Part shown: piece by piece, positions 24,957 through 34,186 of the stretch
Position numbering within the stretch: the first letter of the stretch is position 1
Layout of the letters: each line of letters begins with the position of its first letter
Assembly (NCBI RefSeq): GCF_001570585.1
Contig: NZ_BBXF01000003.1
Span: 159,353 to 223,352, forward strand
Source: Herbidospora daliensis
Lineage (GTDB): Bacteria > Actinomycetota > Actinomycetes > Streptosporangiales > Streptosporangiaceae
DNA: 64,000 bases
Reading direction: 5' to 3'
Notes under the pieces: generated by a model
Databases searched by the model: none
Told to the model about the DNA's origin: nothing
Seen by the model: the letters and a program-made list of their open reading frames with translations, nothing else
Made by a program: the position numbers and the translations under genes

Positions 24957-25021
24957 GTCTGCCTCCGGCTGTCTGCTTCGTGTTCGACAGCCCGACTGCC
25001 CGTGAAATGAGGGCGTAACCC

Positions 25022-25282
25022 ATGAATTGCCGGGTAGACGGCATCCTTATGGGATTTGGAGCCAGTTTGGCTTTCGTGGTGGTAGGGGCGGTGCTGGCGT
25101 TCGCCGTGAAGTGGGAGGCGCCCGGCTTCGACCTCCAGGCGATCGGCTGGATCATGATGTGCGTCGGCGTGATCAGCGGCGTGGTGACGGGCCTCCTGGC
25201 CCGGCGACGCCGCACGTCATCGGATCAGGTGGTCGAGGACGACCTGGTCAACGCGGTCGACATGCGGGACCGGACGCTCTAA
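25022..25282 (+). CDS. Small membrane protein of the DUF6458 type
   Basis: 86 residues with two membrane helices (about 12-30 and 40-60) in the pattern GFGASLAFVVVGAVLAFAV...GWIMMCVGVISGVV, as in small actinobacterial DUF6458 proteins. GAGGG precedes the ATG at 25022; an in-frame ATG at 25049 matches the usual family N-terminus. The stop overlaps that of the convergent HTH gene. Confidence 0.75.
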   Translation: MNCRVDGILMGFGASLAFVVVGAVLAFAVKWEAPGFDLQAIGWIMMCVGVISGVVTGLLARRRRTSSDQVVEDDLVNAVDMRDRTL

Positions 25283-25695
25283 CCAAGCCTCTCCTGGGCC
25301 GACCGGAGGACCTTCTCGATGTGCGAGGCCCCATCGGCCTCGACCTCGTGGAAGCCCTTCTCCTGGTCGTAGGCGATGTCGAGACCGTTCTCGACGAGCC
25401 GGGTGGCCCAGCGGATCGCGGTGTTGATCTTCTCTTTCGCCACGGGCCTGCCCTGCGCGGCGGCCGAGAGGTTGCGCAGGTTGGTGGCCGGGCCGGACTG
25501 GGAATGGGGCCTGGCCAGCTTCCAGGGGAGGGCCGCGGAGTGGTCGGTCATGGGCTTCGACAGGCCGGCGGCGCGTTTGGCCTGGAGGATGCCCGACTCC
25601 GTTACGCCGAAGTGGGCTGCGAGGTCGGCGTTGGACCAGCCGTTGGCGGAGAGCCTGGCCAGTTCCTCGTGATCGACCTGTGGGCGCCTTCCCAT
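25279..25695 (-). CDS. Actinophage-like helix-turn-helix protein
   Basis: 138 residues. The N-terminal HTH includes WSNADLAAHFGVTESGI (about 21-37). The C-terminal part, LPWKLARPHSQSGPATNLR through IAYDQEKGFHEVE, matches a pattern I recall from HTH proteins of actinophages and their hosts (PW..., His, LR, W, then YD...GF). ATG at 25695. Lying 83 bp from tRNA-Pro and an integrase scar, it may be part of a former mobile element. Confidence 0.65.
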   Translation of the reverse strand: MGRRPQVDHEELARLSANGWSNADLAAHFGVTESGILQAKRAAGLSKPMTDHSAALPWKLARPHSQSGPATNLRNLSAAAQGRPVAKEKINTAIRWATRLVENGLDIAYDQEKGFHEVEADGASHIEKVLRSAQERLG

Positions 25696-25778
25696 GATCG
25701 CAACACTACGCGTCGGTGCACGCGGGGCGCGAATCTGCGCTAAGGTTGTTCCGTGCCTGAGGGGCACGAAGCAGGGAA

Positions 25779-25855
<77 letters not shown>

Positions 25856-26250
25856 GTTTTGGCTGGTCGTAAGGGGTTTCGGAGATATCCGGAGCCCCTT
25901 TTCCGTTTTTCGGGAGCCAAACGGGGAGCCGGTGGGCTGTGCGGACGTCGTCCGCTTCTTGAAGATCTTGTCCCTGGCCTACCAGGCCGCTGATGTCCTC
26001 CAATCGAATGTCATGGGCGCTGAGGATGGAGACGAAGCTGTGCCGTGACTCTCCCAGTCCCGCACGCTTGGTGATCTTCTGGAACTCCCGCAGGACTGTC
26101 CAGCGGTCGAATGGTGTTCCGCTTTCGCGGCAGAAGACGAGGTTGCCAGGCCCTTGAAGCTTCTGGACGATGACGGCGTCTACGGGTTCCGGAAGGTCTG
26201 GCGGCAGTCGAATTGTGAAGGGATCGGGGTCGCCTCCAGGGTGCCCGGTG
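25856..26250 (-). pseudogene. Remnant of an AICE/phage-type tyrosine integrase
   Basis: An open minus-strand frame, ending inside the antisense of tRNA-Pro at 25818, encodes integrase-like blocks: LVFCRESGTPFDRWTVLREF, KITKRAGLGE, RHSFVSILSAHDIRLEDISG and LVGQ. These match the C-terminal catalytic half of pSAM2-like integrases (RHSF includes the second catalytic Arg). The usual sequence between RAGLG and RHS is shortened, the GHxxT box is lost after LVG, and the Tyr-containing C-terminus and the N-terminal half are missing. The position next to a tRNA 3' end is where such genes sit. I infer a decayed integrated element. Confidence 0.7.
25871..25910 (+). terminator. Terminator after tRNA-Pro
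   Basis: AAGGGG pairs with CCCCTT and an inner TCGGA pairs with TCCGG around GATA, followed by TTTTCCGTTTTT. It is 15 nt past the tRNA and overlaps the integrase remnant on the other strand. Confidence 0.7.
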
Positions 26251-26307
26251 CGGCGGGAAGATCCGCACCACGAGCCGGTGACCTGCTACCAACCGCAACC
26301 GGCAGCG

Positions 26308-29300
26308 TCACCACCGCCAGATTCTGATGGTCCCGTCCGCGCCGCTGGAGGCGAGTGTGGTTCCGTCGGGGCTGAACCGGTAGTCCACTATCTCGCCGGT
26401 GTGGCCGGTCAGTACGGCCAGCCGCTTTCCCGTGGCCACCTCCCAGACCTCCATCGCACGATCGTCGGGTGTCAGGACCACAAGCAGGCTGCGGTCGGGG
26501 CTGAGATCGGCGGGGCCGCGGTGTGGCGGCAGGGAGACGCTCCTCCTCGTCTGAAGATTGAAGACGTCCAGCGTCATCACTTCGCTGTCCCGCTTCTCGC
26601 GGCGCTCCATGAGTACGGTCTGGGCGCCGAAGGACAGGTATGCGTCGCCCCAGTCGAGGTCGGCGATCCGGCGTCGACTCGGCAGGTCCCACAACGACAG
26701 GGTGCGGCCGTCGGCCGTGCTCAGCGCCAGGGTGCGGCCGTCGGGGTGCAGGGTAGGCGTCGGATCTGGACCCAGGCCGGGATCGAAGCGGGTGGTCTCC
26801 TGCCCGGTGAGTATGTCGTACACGCGGACCTCGCCCCGGTCGGTCACACCGGCCAGCGTCGTTCCGTTGAGGGAGTGGGCCCGCAGGTCGTGGAAATGCC
26901 GGATGCCGGGCTCGCCGCGCAGACGCCGGGTCCGGACGCCGTCGGACGCCTGGCTGACGAGGTGGTCGCCCCGCACGCGGTAGACACCGCGAAGCGGGGG
27001 TCCGGCGGGTTGTCCGGTGCGGAGGTTCCACAGCTGGGTGTCGCCCGTTGGCAGGTTCGCCACCAGCAGGTCGCCTCTGGGGTCGTGGTACGGGGTGTCG
27101 CCCCAGCCGTACCGGATCGGATCCCGGTCGAGCCGCTCGCCGGTGCGGGCGTTCCAGATCCGGAGCAGGTTGAGGCCGCTTTGCTCGTCGGAGCGGATGC
27201 CGGAGGTCAGCAGGGCGCTGTCGGCGGTGAAGGTGACACTTTGCGCGTTCTCGGCCAGCCGGCCGCCCAGTTGCCGGCCGGTGCGTACGTCCCACAGGTA
27301 CAGGGTGTAGGTCGGCGTCCGCTGGACGGCCGCCAGAGTGCCGTCGGGGCTGAAGGTCACGAAGTGCGTGTCGACTCCGGACTCTGGAGGAGGCAGTGTC
27401 CAGGTGCTGATCTGCCGGCTCGTCGCGGCGTCCAGAATCGTCACCGACCGCCGCTCGTTGGAGATCAGTGCGAACAGTTTCCCGTCGGGGCTCACGGACA
27501 GTGCGAGGTCTTTCGCGTCCATGCCTCGGAGGGGGAGATCCAGCCAGCGGCCCTCGCCGATGTCCCAGACGCGCAGGTCCTTGCCGTCGGGGGAGGAGGT
27601 GACCAGGGCCCGCCCGTCGTCGGTGAAGTACCAGGGAGGGCGATCACCGACGTAGAGCGTCGCCGTCGAGGTGTCGGAGGGGAGCGAGGCCAAAAGGACG
27701 GCGCCGGTCAGGATCGGCGCGGCGAACAGGGCGGCCGCCGGCAGCCGCAGACGGGGCCTGCGGGTGCCGGGTTCGGTTCCTGTTCTGGTGGCCAGCCACT
27801 CCTGGAGGCGCAGGTGCCGGAACTGGTAGGTCCCTCCGGCGACGCGCAGCAGGCCCGCCTGGTTCGCCTCCTCCAGCGATCGCATCAGCCGCCACGGCAG
27901 GCGCCCGCGGACGGCCAGCACGCATCGCGCCCACAGGAATCGCGGCCAGGCGCGGGTCAGCAGGGTGAGCGCGGCGAGTACCAGGCCCGGCAGCACGACC
28001 ACCGGAAGGCTCCAGCCGGTGCTGTTCTCGATCGCGGCGATCTCGGCCAGGCCGGGTTCTCCGCTCCAGCCGGTCACCACCGACTGGAGTCGTCTGACCG
28101 CCACCTGGCTCGCCACCAGTGCGGGGCCGAGCCCGACCCCCACCACAGCGCCGACGACCAGGGCGCCGGTCAGTGCGGAGCGCCGGTCGCCGGCCAGCGA
28201 CGCGGCCGGGTCGGAGGCCTCTGCGCTGCTCGGCGGGGCGTTCGGCCAGCGGTACGCGGCCAGCGCCACGGCGACCACCGCCGTCAAGGCCATGCCCCTG
28301 GCGAGCCAGGACAGGTAGACGCCGGCGTTGTCGGGCGTCCAGCCGTAGGCGAACGTGATCACCCCGGCCAAGCCGATCAGGACGGGCACCGTCGGGATCG
28401 CCGCCAGGCCCAGACCGGTGACGGCTCCCTGCCGTAGCCGCCTGGCGGAGCCGGTCGTCTGAAAGACAAGCCTGCCGGGCACGCTGACGCCGCCCACGTA
28501 CCAGGCGACCATCACGAGGACGGCGAAACCGGCGCCGATGGCGGCCCCGATCGCCAGGGTCTGGTTGAGGTCGCGTCCGCCGCCGAAGACCAGCATCCAG
28601 GCCGTGGCGAGCGTGGTCAGCAGGGCCCCGCCGCACAGCGCCAGCGCCGTGACCGCCCACGGCGAGACCAGGCGCGGCGCGAGCAGCCACCAGGCCAGGT
28701 CGCGTTCGCCGTGGGCCCGCAGGTGGCGGGCCAAGAAGATCAGCCACGCGTTCGCGCCGGGGGAGGAGGGCTCGGCGACCGCGGAGACCAGTGCGTCCTC
28801 CACCGCCGCCCGCGAGTCGCGGCCGGACAGGTCGATCGCCCGCCGCCGGCCGGCGGTCCGGGCCAGGCTCACCATCAGCGGGGTGGACAGCGCCTGAGCC
28901 GCCGGGCCCTCCGGATTGGCGTCCAGTTCCGCGAGGACGGCGGTGAGCCGGCCGGTGTCGACCTTGCGCAGGTAGGCCTGCGCGTCCTCGCGCCGCAGAG
29001 GATGGATGCGTACGACCGGAGCCCGGCTCAGGATCGGCGAGCCCGGAGTGATCAGTTGATCGTGCTCGGCGGCCCGGCAGGTGATCACGACCGGCCGCTC
29101 GTAGCCGATCGTCTCCCTGATGGCTTCGACGGCGTCGAGCCGCGCGGCCTCCGGGATCTCGTCCAGGCCGTCGATGACCGGCAGGAGGAGACCTCCGTCC
29201 AAGAGGGCCTGCGGGACCCGGCGGTCGCCGGAGTAGTGGGAGGTCGCCAGGGTGCCGACGATCCAGTCGTCCAGGTCCTGCTCGACCGGGTTCCAGGACG

Positions 29301-29838
29301 CCGCCGTGAGCAGGACCGGCACCGGGACGGGGGACTCGCGGTGCAGCAGGCCCATCGTGAGGAGGAGCGCGAGCACGCTCTTACCCGACCCCGGCTCGCC
29401 CAAGACGACGAGTCGGCCGCCGGAGACGCGCAGGTATTCGGCGGCGAGCAGTTCGCCGCTAGCCATGACCCCGCGGCGGAGCCGGTACGTCTGGGTCCCG
29501 TCGTCGCCGGTCCATGACAGGGGCAGCAGATGAGGATTGTTCAGCACCTTGACGTCAGAGCGGCCGACGATCTCCTCCCGCAGCCGTGCGGCCAGGTCCT
29601 GGGCCAGATCGCCGGCGAGTTCTCCGGCCGGCGCCTGCCGAGGCCGGTTGCTGCGGCGATCGGCCACGGTGAGGCCGAGGGTGACGCAGGTGGCGAAGAA
29701 GCTGAGCACGCTCGCGAGCATGTCGCCGGTGGGCAGGTCGACCACCACGAACAGGACGAAAAGAGCAGACATCGCGAGGGCGGTGAGGGGCCAGAGCATG
29801 GGGCGGCGTGACCGTTTGGAGGGCCTCTTCGTGGCCAT
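26308..29838 (-). CDS. Membrane NACHT-type STAND NTPase with C-terminal WD40 repeats
   Basis: 1176 residues. Two membrane helices (about 14-36 and 40-59) precede a NACHT NTPase: Walker A GEPGSGKS at 147-154 and Walker B LLLPVIDGLDEIPE at 217-230. A block of about six or seven more helices follows (393-720), interrupted by the NACHT-typical YQFRHLRLQEWLA (671-683). Residues 730-1176 are WD40-like repeats ending GADGTIRIWRW, likely one propeller. STAND proteins switch on when the repeats sense a ligand; some are antiphage, others regulatory. ATG with GGGAGA upstream. Lies beside an integrase scar and has no obvious effector domain, so output may be through the membrane. Confidence 0.85.
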   Translation of the reverse strand: MATKRPSKRSRRPMLWPLTALAMSALFVLFVVVDLPTGDMLASVLSFFATCVTLGLTVADRRSNRPRQAPAGELAGDLAQDLAARLREEIVGRSDVKVLNNPHLLPLSWTGDDGTQTYRLRRGVMASGELLAAEYLRVSGGRLVVLGEPGSGKSVLALLLTMGLLHRESPVPVPVLLTAASWNPVEQDLDDWIVGTLATSHYSGDRRVPQALLDGGLLLPVIDGLDEIPEAARLDAVEAIRETIGYERPVVITCRAAEHDQLITPGSPILSRAPVVRIHPLRREDAQAYLRKVDTGRLTAVLAELDANPEGPAAQALSTPLMVSLARTAGRRRAIDLSGRDSRAAVEDALVSAVAEPSSPGANAWLIFLARHLRAHGERDLAWWLLAPRLVSPWAVTALALCGGALLTTLATAWMLVFGGGRDLNQTLAIGAAIGAGFAVLVMVAWYVGGVSVPGRLVFQTTGSARRLRQGAVTGLGLAAIPTVPVLIGLAGVITFAYGWTPDNAGVYLSWLARGMALTAVVAVALAAYRWPNAPPSSAEASDPAASLAGDRRSALTGALVVGAVVGVGLGPALVASQVAVRRLQSVVTGWSGEPGLAEIAAIENSTGWSLPVVVLPGLVLAALTLLTRAWPRFLWARCVLAVRGRLPWRLMRSLEEANQAGLLRVAGGTYQFRHLRLQEWLATRTGTEPGTRRPRLRLPAAALFAAPILTGAVLLASLPSDTSTATLYVGDRPPWYFTDDGRALVTSSPDGKDLRVWDIGEGRWLDLPLRGMDAKDLALSVSPDGKLFALISNERRSVTILDAATSRQISTWTLPPPESGVDTHFVTFSPDGTLAAVQRTPTYTLYLWDVRTGRQLGGRLAENAQSVTFTADSALLTSGIRSDEQSGLNLLRIWNARTGERLDRDPIRYGWGDTPYHDPRGDLLVANLPTGDTQLWNLRTGQPAGPPLRGVYRVRGDHLVSQASDGVRTRRLRGEPGIRHFHDLRAHSLNGTTLAGVTDRGEVRVYDILTGQETTRFDPGLGPDPTPTLHPDGRTLALSTADGRTLSLWDLPSRRRIADLDWGDAYLSFGAQTVLMERREKRDSEVMTLDVFNLQTRRSVSLPPHRGPADLSPDRSLLVVLTPDDRAMEVWEVATGKRLAVLTGHTGEIVDYRFSPDGTTLASSGADGTIRIWRW

Positions 29839-30009
29839 GGCCGCATCTCCCTGGCGTCGGAGGACCGCATGGGCTCATCGAGCACCGCACGTGCGACGTT
29901 ACTGTGCCCAGGCGGGGTGCCTCAGAGGGCGACGAGCGATCTGCAAGGAACGGCCGGCCCCGCTTGCCACGGATGCGGGAATGGTGTGCAGCAGGAAGGC
30001 GGCCTCGTT

Positions 30010-30025
30010 GAGTAGGGGGCTACTC
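30010..30025. promoter_or_regulatory. Palindrome upstream of the metalloprotease gene
   Basis: GAGTAG (30010-30015) and CTACTC (30020-30025) flank GGGG, 74 nt upstream of the protease ATG in the 261-bp divergent gap. It could be an operator or leader hairpin. Confidence 0.35.
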
Positions 30026-30099
30026 ATGCGCGCCGGGATCCCCGCGACCACGATGGCGAGCGCGGGTGATCCGCGCCGGGTCGAGGCTGGAGGCGCTCA

Positions 30100-32865
30100 A
30101 TGTTCGCTTGGTCCGCTCTCGGTCGCAGGTGGTCACGGTCGCTTGCCGGGGTCGTCGTGGCTCTCCTGGCGGCCGGGCTGCTGGTCGCTCCGCCCGCCCA
30201 TGCCGCGGTCAGCTATCCGCACCCCGCGCCGGACTTCTCCCACCCGGACCGGCCCCACGCACCCCTGTTCAAGGACCGAGGCGATCTCCCGATCCCGCTG
30301 CTGGTCGTCTACGCGACGTTCAACGACCTGGCCGGCACCACCGAACAGGGCATCGAGGACAGGTTCTTCCCGCACACCACGTTCGGGACGGTCACGAACT
30401 ACTTCTTCGCCAACGTCCAGGCCACCGTCGTCCCGGTGGTGGAGACCTTCGGGAAGCAGAACAACGGCGTCGTGGTGGTCGATCTGGGCGCATCCGGGCC
30501 CGCCCTCGCGCAGGACCCGGCGGAGCGCCGTCGCCGGATGATGGACCTCGCCGACCCGTTCGTCGACTTCGCCCGGTACGACACCGACCGCGACGGCGCG
30601 GTCGAGGACTCCGAGCTGGCCGTCTCCACGATTTTCACCTCCCGCCCCGGCACCGACGGGTGCGGGCAGACCAAGGCTGTCGCGCCGGGCCGCGAGCTGG
30701 ACGGCAAGAGGGTCGCGTTCGAAACCGCGGACTCGGGCACCGCGACCAACCGGCTGACCCTGGCCCACGAGCTCGCCCACCAGGCCTTCGACATGCACGA
30801 CCTGTACGGGTTCGGCGTCGGCAGCCTGGACCTCGCCTCGTCCACCTGTGCTCAGGGCGAAGTGTGGTTCGAACCGAACATCTGGCACAAGATGCACCTG
30901 GGCGGCCAGAAGCCGATCGTGGCCGTCAAGGACGGCTACGTCGACCTGTCCGCCTCCTCCATCGGCCAGGCGTACCTGCTGTACGACCCGGAGAAGGGCA
31001 CCGACGACTACTTCCTGGTGGAGGCGCGTGATCCCGCCCCGGGCACCTACGACACGAACGCCTCCGACAGCGGCGTCGTGGTCTGGCGCATCGACGAGCG
31101 CAACGCCCGGAGCGGCGACGAGTCCAAGCGCGGGGTCGAGCTGATCCGGCCGGACGGCGCGCGCACCCCCGGCTGCTACGACGAGGACCTGGACGGCCGA
31201 TCAGGCGAGGAGGCCGCCAACGGCAGGGACGACGACGGCGACGGACGGATCGACGAGGACCTCATGGAGGTCGACGACGACCAGGACGGCCGATCGGGGG
31301 AGGACCCCGCCAACGGCGCGGACGACGACGGCGACGGGCGGACCGACGAGGACGCCCCGGAGGACGACGGGACCTGCTACGGCGGGAGCGACACCGACGC
31401 CTGGAACCCCACCGACACCCGGACCGTACTGCGCACGATGAACGCCGCCTGGGCCGACGGAAGCCCCGCCAAGGTCGCCGTCAGGGCGATCGGCCGCCCG
31501 TCCTACGCCGACACCTCCAATGAGAAACGTTTCCTGGCCTACCTGGACGTGCGCGGCCCCGGCATCCTCATCGACCCGGCGCGCAGCGACGGCAACGCGC
31601 CCCACCCGACGGTCGCACTCGGCAGCACCTTCGAGTTCACCTTCCCGGTGCGCAACACCGGTGAGGCCAGTGACACCTTCGAGTTCACCGTGTACGGGCC
31701 CGACGGCTGGTCGGCCACCACGGACACGATGACCCTCAGCCCGGACACGCCGTCCACCGCCGTGATCAACGTCACGGTCCCGACCGGCATCCTGTACGAC
31801 CGCACCACCCTGCGGGCCTCCGGCCGCAGCACCACCGACCCCGACGTCCGGACCGACTACACGTTCCTGGCCGACGTCGTGAAACGTCCCCTGGTCCTCA
31901 CCTACACCGGCGACACGTCGAGCGACTACTCCGACCCGGCGCAGCTCGCCGCCACGATCCGCGACGGCATCACCGCCCAGCCCCTGGCCGGCAAACCGGT
32001 GACCTTCAGCATCGGCGGCGAATCCCTAGAGGCCACGACGGACGCGGCCGGGATCGCCGGCGCCACCTGGGCCGGCGACCCCGGTACGGACTTCATGCGG
32101 GTCCACACCCGCGAGGACGCGCTCCACCGCGGCGGCACCGCCATCGTGCCGTTCACCGTGAACCCCGAAAAGGCGACGATCACGGTCACCGGCGCCGGCA
32201 CCCAGGCCGCGTCCGGCGCGACCCTGACCCTCAAGGCGGTCCAGGAGGACGACGGCCACCCCGGCGACCTCACCAAGGCCGGCGTCACCGTCACCCTGAC
32301 CCCCACGCTCGGCGGCGGCTCCCTCGTCCGGACGGCGACCTTCGACGCGGCGGGCGACGCCGCCATCCGGCTCGACGCCCCCGCCGACCTCTGGTCGGTG
32401 AACGTCACCATGGACGGCGGCTTCTTCACCGCCCCCGCGGTCGAGTCGACCCTCGCCCTCTACGACCCCGGTGCCACCCTCACCGGCTCCGCCCTGGGCA
32501 GATCCCGGGAGCCGAACGCCAGGAGCGCCACCCAGCCGGGCACCACCGTCCTGCTCGCCTCCTCCCTCTTCTACCTGGGCGACCGTCCTTTCGGCACGAC
32601 CACCCTCACCTACGGCACCAAGGTCTTCATCGGCGGTAAGGCCAGCTGGATGATCGCCTCCGGGAAGAAGGCCGTCTTGGAGACCACCGGCACCTTCAAC
32701 GGCACCCCCGCCACACTCCGGGCCACCGTGACGGACAACGGCCTGCTCTCCCGGGACGTCTTCACCGCCACCATCACCACGGCCGGCGCCACCTACACCG
32801 CCGACGTCCCGGCCGCCACCGGCACCCTCACGGTCAGAACGTCCACCTCTACTCCGTCGTCTTGA
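30100..32865 (+). CDS. Secreted M6-family (immune inhibitor A-like) metalloprotease
   Basis: 921 residues with a signal peptide (about 1-36). The protease domain (about 60-350) carries HELAHQAFDMHDLYG (zinc site HExxH near residue 224) and an EF-hand-like YDTDRDGAVEDSEL (about 161-174). An Asp-rich, duplicated calcium-binding segment (about 363-425) leads to several Ig-like beta domains (about 480-920). It probably digests extracellular protein with Zn and Ca. GGAGG 7 nt before ATG. The 3' end overlaps the convergent transporter gene by 17 nt. Confidence 0.85.
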   Translation: MFAWSALGRRWSRSLAGVVVALLAAGLLVAPPAHAAVSYPHPAPDFSHPDRPHAPLFKDRGDLPIPLLVVYATFNDLAGTTEQGIEDRFFPHTTFGTVTNYFFANVQATVVPVVETFGKQNNGVVVVDLGASGPALAQDPAERRRRMMDLADPFVDFARYDTDRDGAVEDSELAVSTIFTSRPGTDGCGQTKAVAPGRELDGKRVAFETADSGTATNRLTLAHELAHQAFDMHDLYGFGVGSLDLASSTCAQGEVWFEPNIWHKMHLGGQKPIVAVKDGYVDLSASSIGQAYLLYDPEKGTDDYFLVEARDPAPGTYDTNASDSGVVVWRIDERNARSGDESKRGVELIRPDGARTPGCYDEDLDGRSGEEAANGRDDDGDGRIDEDLMEVDDDQDGRSGEDPANGADDDGDGRTDEDAPEDDGTCYGGSDTDAWNPTDTRTVLRTMNAAWADGSPAKVAVRAIGRPSYADTSNEKRFLAYLDVRGPGILIDPARSDGNAPHPTVALGSTFEFTFPVRNTGEASDTFEFTVYGPDGWSATTDTMTLSPDTPSTAVINVTVPTGILYDRTTLRASGRSTTDPDVRTDYTFLADVVKRPLVLTYTGDTSSDYSDPAQLAATIRDGITAQPLAGKPVTFSIGGESLEATTDAAGIAGATWAGDPGTDFMRVHTREDALHRGGTAIVPFTVNPEKATITVTGAGTQAASGATLTLKAVQEDDGHPGDLTKAGVTVTLTPTLGGGSLVRTATFDAAGDAAIRLDAPADLWSVNVTMDGGFFTAPAVESTLALYDPGATLTGSALGRSREPNARSATQPGTTVLLASSLFYLGDRPFGTTTLTYGTKVFIGGKASWMIASGKKAVLETTGTFNGTPATLRATVTDNGLLSRDVFTATITTAGATYTADVPAATGTLTVRTSTSTPSS
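31191..31353 (+). repeat. In-gene 70-bp direct duplication encoding Ca-binding repeats
   Basis: 31191-31260 and 31284-31353 are near-identical 70-bp units, each encoding DGRSGE...ANG..DDDGDGR.DED. The pattern resembles thrombospondin type-3 or EF-hand-like calcium loops. It lies inside the protease gene as a hinge between catalytic and Ig-like parts. Confidence 0.8.
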
Positions 32866-34174
32866 TCCGCTCGGGCACCACTGCGGACAGGGGCGTCTCC
32901 GTCTCGTGGGGGACCTTCTTCACGCCCAGCACCGCGATCAGGCTGACCAGTCCCAGCCCAGCGATGAACAGCGCGACCGGGGTGGAGGAGCCGTTGGCGG
33001 CGTAGATGGCCGGGAAGGCGGGAGTGGCCGCGCCGGCCACGGTCGCGCCGATGGCGTAGGCGACCGAGATGCCGCTGTAGCGCACCTTCAGGTCGAACAG
33101 CTCGGTGAACAGGCCGCCCTGCGCGCCGGCCATGATGCCCTGGACGATTGCCGCGACCAGGAAGCTGACCAGCGCCAGGCCGGTCTCCCCGGTGTTGACG
33201 AGGGCGAACATCGGGACCGGCCAGATCACGGCGGTGATCGCGCCGATCACGTAGAGCGTCTTGGAGCCGAACCGGTCTGACAGGCGGGCCGACACGACGA
33301 TCGCCAGGATCCACACCGACGTGGAGGCGAGCACCAGCGTCAGCAGCGTGCCGCGCTCGAAGCCGGCCACCTGCGTGCCGTACGTCAGCATGTAGACGGT
33401 GACGGCGTACCCGACGGCGGGCGGGGCGATGGCGGCCAGACCGGCCAGAACGAGGTTGCGCGGGTGGCGCCGCAGCAGTTCCCTGAACGGCACCCGCTCC
33501 ACCGCCTTGGCCCGCTTGACCTTCGCGAACGCCTCCGGCTCCCGCAGCCGCATCCGGATCACGAAGCCGACCACGACCAGGACCGCCGAGAGCAGGAACG
33601 GGATACGCCAGCCGTAGGAGAAGAAGTCCTCGTCGGGCAGCCCGGCCACGGCCAGGAACGCCAGGTTCGACAGCAGCACCCCGACCGGCACGCCGAACTG
33701 CGCGAAGCTGCCGTAGAAGGCCCGGTTGCGCGGGCCGGCGTTCTCCGTGGAGATCAGCAGCGCGCCGCCCCACTCGCCGGCCACGCCGAAGCCCTGGATC
33801 ATGCGCAGCGCCACCAGCAGCAGCGGCGCCCCGAGGCCGATCGCCGCGTACGTCGGCAGGGTGCCGATCAGGAACGTCGCGCCGCCCGTCAGGATCAGGG
33901 TGAGCACCAGCATCGACTTGCGGCCGATGCGGTCGCCGAAGTGGCCGACCACGGCCGCGCCGATCGGGCGTACCAGGAAACCGACCGCGAACGCCGACAG
34001 GGAGGCCAGCGTGGCCGCCTCGGGCGAGGAGTCGGTGAAGAACAAGCGGGGGAAGACCAGCGCGGCGGCGGTGCCGAAGATGAAGTAGTCGTACCACTCG
34101 ATCGAGGTGCCGATGAAGCTGGCCGCGAAGACGCCCTTCATCGAGGTCGGTCTGGTCGTGCTGTGCTGGGCCAT
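32849..34174 (-). CDS. MHS-family MFS transporter
   Basis: 441 residues, 12 membrane helices. The metabolite:H+ symporter signatures are SFIGTSIEWYDYFIFGTAAA and GHFGDRIGRKSMLVLTLIL. Substrates in the family include shikimate, betaine, proline and aromatic acids. It is 12 nt downstream of the SDR gene, forming one unit with an IclR-type operator ahead, so import of the compound handled by that cluster is likely. Confidence 0.88.
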   Translation of the reverse strand: MAQHSTTRPTSMKGVFAASFIGTSIEWYDYFIFGTAAALVFPRLFFTDSSPEAATLASLSAFAVGFLVRPIGAAVVGHFGDRIGRKSMLVLTLILTGGATFLIGTLPTYAAIGLGAPLLLVALRMIQGFGVAGEWGGALLISTENAGPRNRAFYGSFAQFGVPVGVLLSNLAFLAVAGLPDEDFFSYGWRIPFLLSAVLVVVGFVIRMRLREPEAFAKVKRAKAVERVPFRELLRRHPRNLVLAGLAAIAPPAVGYAVTVYMLTYGTQVAGFERGTLLTLVLASTSVWILAIVVSARLSDRFGSKTLYVIGAITAVIWPVPMFALVNTGETGLALVSFLVAAIVQGIMAGAQGGLFTELFDLKVRYSGISVAYAIGATVAGAATPAFPAIYAANGSSTPVALFIAGLGLVSLIAVLGVKKVPHETETPLSAVVPERIKTTE

Positions 34175-34186
34175 TGGCGTCGCTCC

